Positions 63,401 to 64,000 of a DNA stretch of 64,000 nucleotides are shown one piece after another. A model generated the notes under the pieces. It saw only the letters and a program-made list of their open reading frames with translations, did not search any database and was not told where the DNA came from. The position numbers and the translations under genes are program-made. Within the stretch, counting starts at the first letter, position 1. Every line of letters begins with the position of its first letter. This DNA comes from Vampirovibrio sp. GTDB taxonomy: Bacteria > Cyanobacteriota > Vampirovibrionia > Vampirovibrionales > JAJTHC01. The stretch spans positions 540,045 through 604,044 of the forward strand of contig JACEUU010000002.1 in assembly GCA_024998755.1 (NCBI GenBank), in the 5' to 3' direction.

Positions 63401-63493
63401 AGCACCAGCCCGCATGGGAAAAGTGGTTTCAGGCAGTTGTAAGGTTTGTTTGTAGTTGGGGGTTTCGGGTGGGGAAGGGGTTGTCATCATCAC
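60485..63493 (-). CDS. ileS: isoleucyl-tRNA synthetase
   Basis: 1002 residues; charges tRNA-Ile. Seen: the HIGH-type motif HIGTALNK, the editing (CP1) domain, VDVWFDSGVTHTTV-like DVWFDSGVTHTTV, KMSKSLGNVVDP, the anticodon-binding domain, and a C-terminal zinc module with cysteines at 975, 978, 995 and 998 (CDRCWQYC, CHRC). The start is GTG followed by two ATGs, with AAAGG upstream. No T-box-like leader is obvious in the 361 bp before it, which hold a MITE. Confidence 0.95.
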   Translation of the reverse strand: MMMTTPSPPETPNYKQTLQLPETTFPMRAGATVREPEIQAFWEEHDVYKQVLAQRSISKKFILHDGPPYLSSENIHIGTALNKILKDIVIRFKNLQGFYTPYVPGYDGHGLPIEAAVEKKIKGGRKAVSPLELREKCRAFAHGNLKGQETNFKRLGISGHWESPYLTIDADFEARQIELFAEMVKKGYVYKGLKPVHWCPVSESAMAEAEIEYADVESHSIHVLFPLKTLEKAYGNPLSPEQSTLLTDASILIWTTTPWTLPSNVALAVHPAFEYTVLQTEAFGKIVVATDRLEPVENLLKQERSPIKLGTLKGTDLAGLQANHPFTEGKKSVVLNALFVTLDAGTGIVHIAPGHGPDDFQAVQSLNREHLQHAPLPILSPIDGRGVFMVEPFVPEAVQGQFYEKANWVILDILKAQNALVHHYLFTHSYPHSWRAKTPVIFRATEQWFINVNAFRETALQEIKTVQWIPERGQTRISTMVANRAEWCISRQRLWGVPIPAFYTPDGQTHLTPEITALVAQLFREETSDAWVKYPTPETLIPRLQAILPTWETLPARQKTGFSVQQLEQALAPLLAHPLDTLRKEEDVMDVWFDSGVTHTTVVEARKELLGDLPAELYLEGSDQHRGWFQSSLLTSVMLNEKAPYKAVLTHGFVLDENGRKMSKSLGNVVDPNTVMKEYGADVLRLWVASVDFTNDVRIGKGALKQLADIYRKIRNTLRFLLGNLAGFTPARDAVPYETLSSLDKYVLHRVALVSEKITQAFAAYEFHKFYQLVQNLCVVELSSLYFDIVKDILYCNAKTDTVRLGVQTVLYEVLLVLSRLIIPVMPHLAEDLWSHWPENQRPNFGFEKPPVSILMAPWPEIPTQWKLAEADAKAFEALLSLRETVNVALEDARSKDLIGSALEAAIIIQPLSADWDFLSGMQEAELETLFLVSQVHLQQDADPKAVFGRYAVLAEQEVEGEYRVFAVQAAGKKCDRCWQYCETVGQFADHPTICHRCHQAV

Positions 63494-63644
63494 AAAAATA
63501 GAGCCTTTAAATTAAAACAAAATGGGTAGGAATAGTCTAACAATCATACCGCAAACCAACCGGTAAAGTATAGAGAAAACTCTGAAAACTTTTTCAGTGC
63601 TTCCTAGATAGCATTTTTTTAGAACGAGTCGGTTTAATGCTAAT

Positions 63645-63813
63645 AGACCTCTTGCATGACTCGATAGGTGGGTGCAGATTCTAGGGACGAGTAACGCAGA
63701 ACCGGAGTGTATACAGAAATACATGAGGATTCGAGTAACGCAGTAACAACGTAAAACGTTCTACGTTTTCTCGCTCTGCGGATGCCCCAGATATCGAGTC
63801 ATGCAAGAGGTCT
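63645..63813. mobile_element. 169-bp MITE, AGACCTCTTGCATG family, copy 2
   Basis: The ends are AGACCTCTTGCATGACTCGA and, inverted, AGACCTCTTGCATGACTCGA, a perfect match over 20 bp. AAT occurs on both sides (63642-63644 and 63814-63816). The interior contains GATGCCCCAGATATCGAG as in copy 1. It lies in the gap between ileS and the last gene. Confidence 0.78.
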
Positions 63814-63854
63814 AATGTGAAATCGGCGTGAATAGGCATTAGGGTTTTTAAAGA

Positions 63855-64000
63855 ATGAACTACTTAAATTACAACCAAATTCAACCGTTGCCAAGCACCT
63901 ATTATGGTATGCCGCAGTCAGCAACTATTCATGCTGCTGTTGCCAATACACTCCATGCCATCGCCATGTCATCTGCTAAATCACCAGTAGCATCTGTGCA
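63855..64000 (+). CDS. unknown protein, 3' partial
   Basis: 48 codons are visible, running off the window. The ATG at 63855 has AGGG about 10 nt upstream. The N-terminus is low complexity (MNYLNYNQIQPLPSTYYGMP, then an A/S/T-rich stretch), like the N-termini of the other unknown proteins in the 50-58 kb region. No family can be given from this length. Confidence 0.5.
   Translation, partial: MNYLNYNQIQPLPSTYYGMPQSATIHAAVANTLHAIAMSSAKSPVASV

Overview
The window is a stretch of a bacterial chromosome with about 40 genuine genes on both strands, fairly low GC, and many insertion sequences and short mobile repeats. Several features point to the Cyanobacteria/Melainabacteria (Vampirovibrionia) side of the tree and to a non-photosynthetic member. 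The SMC protein has the cyanobacterial-style C-terminus (FYALDEVDQNLDG..., FVVVSLRKPMID, RTVGVTQ). A Tic20-like membrane protein is present. Three prepilins carry the D-x-NG-x-x-x-PN signature that I associate with Melainabacteria. A flagellar cap gene (fliD) suggests a motile cell. This placement is an inference from protein signatures; no rRNA or tRNA gene was seen.

Layout. 1-880: the end of an IS630-type element. 0.9-13 kb: recQ, a TPR protein, an LD-carboxypeptidase, a secreted beta-propeller-like protein, a large single-TM protein of unknown function, a lone RelA/SpoT-synthetase-domain protein and a DegP/HtrA protease. 13-22.5 kb: a trpD-like gene, dapA and asd (aspartate-family biosynthesis), a large coiled-coil membrane protein followed in the same frame by a duplicated C-terminal domain, comM/yifB and an NrtR-like Nudix regulator. 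22.7-25.8 kb: an AbiF-type HEPN protein preceded by a consensus promoter and a short structured, terminated transcript (a likely RNA-antitoxin/toxin or abortive-infection module), then a HIT-like protein, tadA, ubiX and a Tic20-like gene. 26-31 kb: two prepilins, a gamma-carbonic-anhydrase-like protein, a COG0523 GTPase and fliD. 31.5-44.7 kb: an amino-acid permease, scpA-smc, a third prepilin, a radical SAM protein, bioD, a DCC-family protein and a phosphohexomutase.

44.8-60.3 kb is an accessory region. It holds three IS1-like copies, two identical IS630-like copies (one nested in an IS1-like copy), an IS5-like element split by a MITE, a YkgJ-type pseudogene, a GH38 alpha-mannosidase carrying in-frame palindromic repeats, and several lineage-specific proteins with disordered N-termini, coiled coils and single membrane segments. 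The window closes with a small secreted or membrane protein, ileS, a MITE and the start of one more low-complexity protein.

The mobile elements can be read in detail. IS630-like copies and a MITE family share terminal repeats beginning TACCAATTC and produce 3-bp TNA target duplications. This is shown by an empty-site comparison between IS1-like copies and by restoration of interrupted reading frames. Two MITEs sit exactly on TAA stop codons. A second repeat family (TGTAGGGG...CCCCTACA palindromes) fills intergenic gaps and has entered the GH38 gene in frame. The most interesting loci are the AbiF module, the TGA-separated duplicated-domain locus at 17.3-20 kb, and the family of unknown proteins sharing N-terminal DTFQ/DSFE-type and MRSG motifs.
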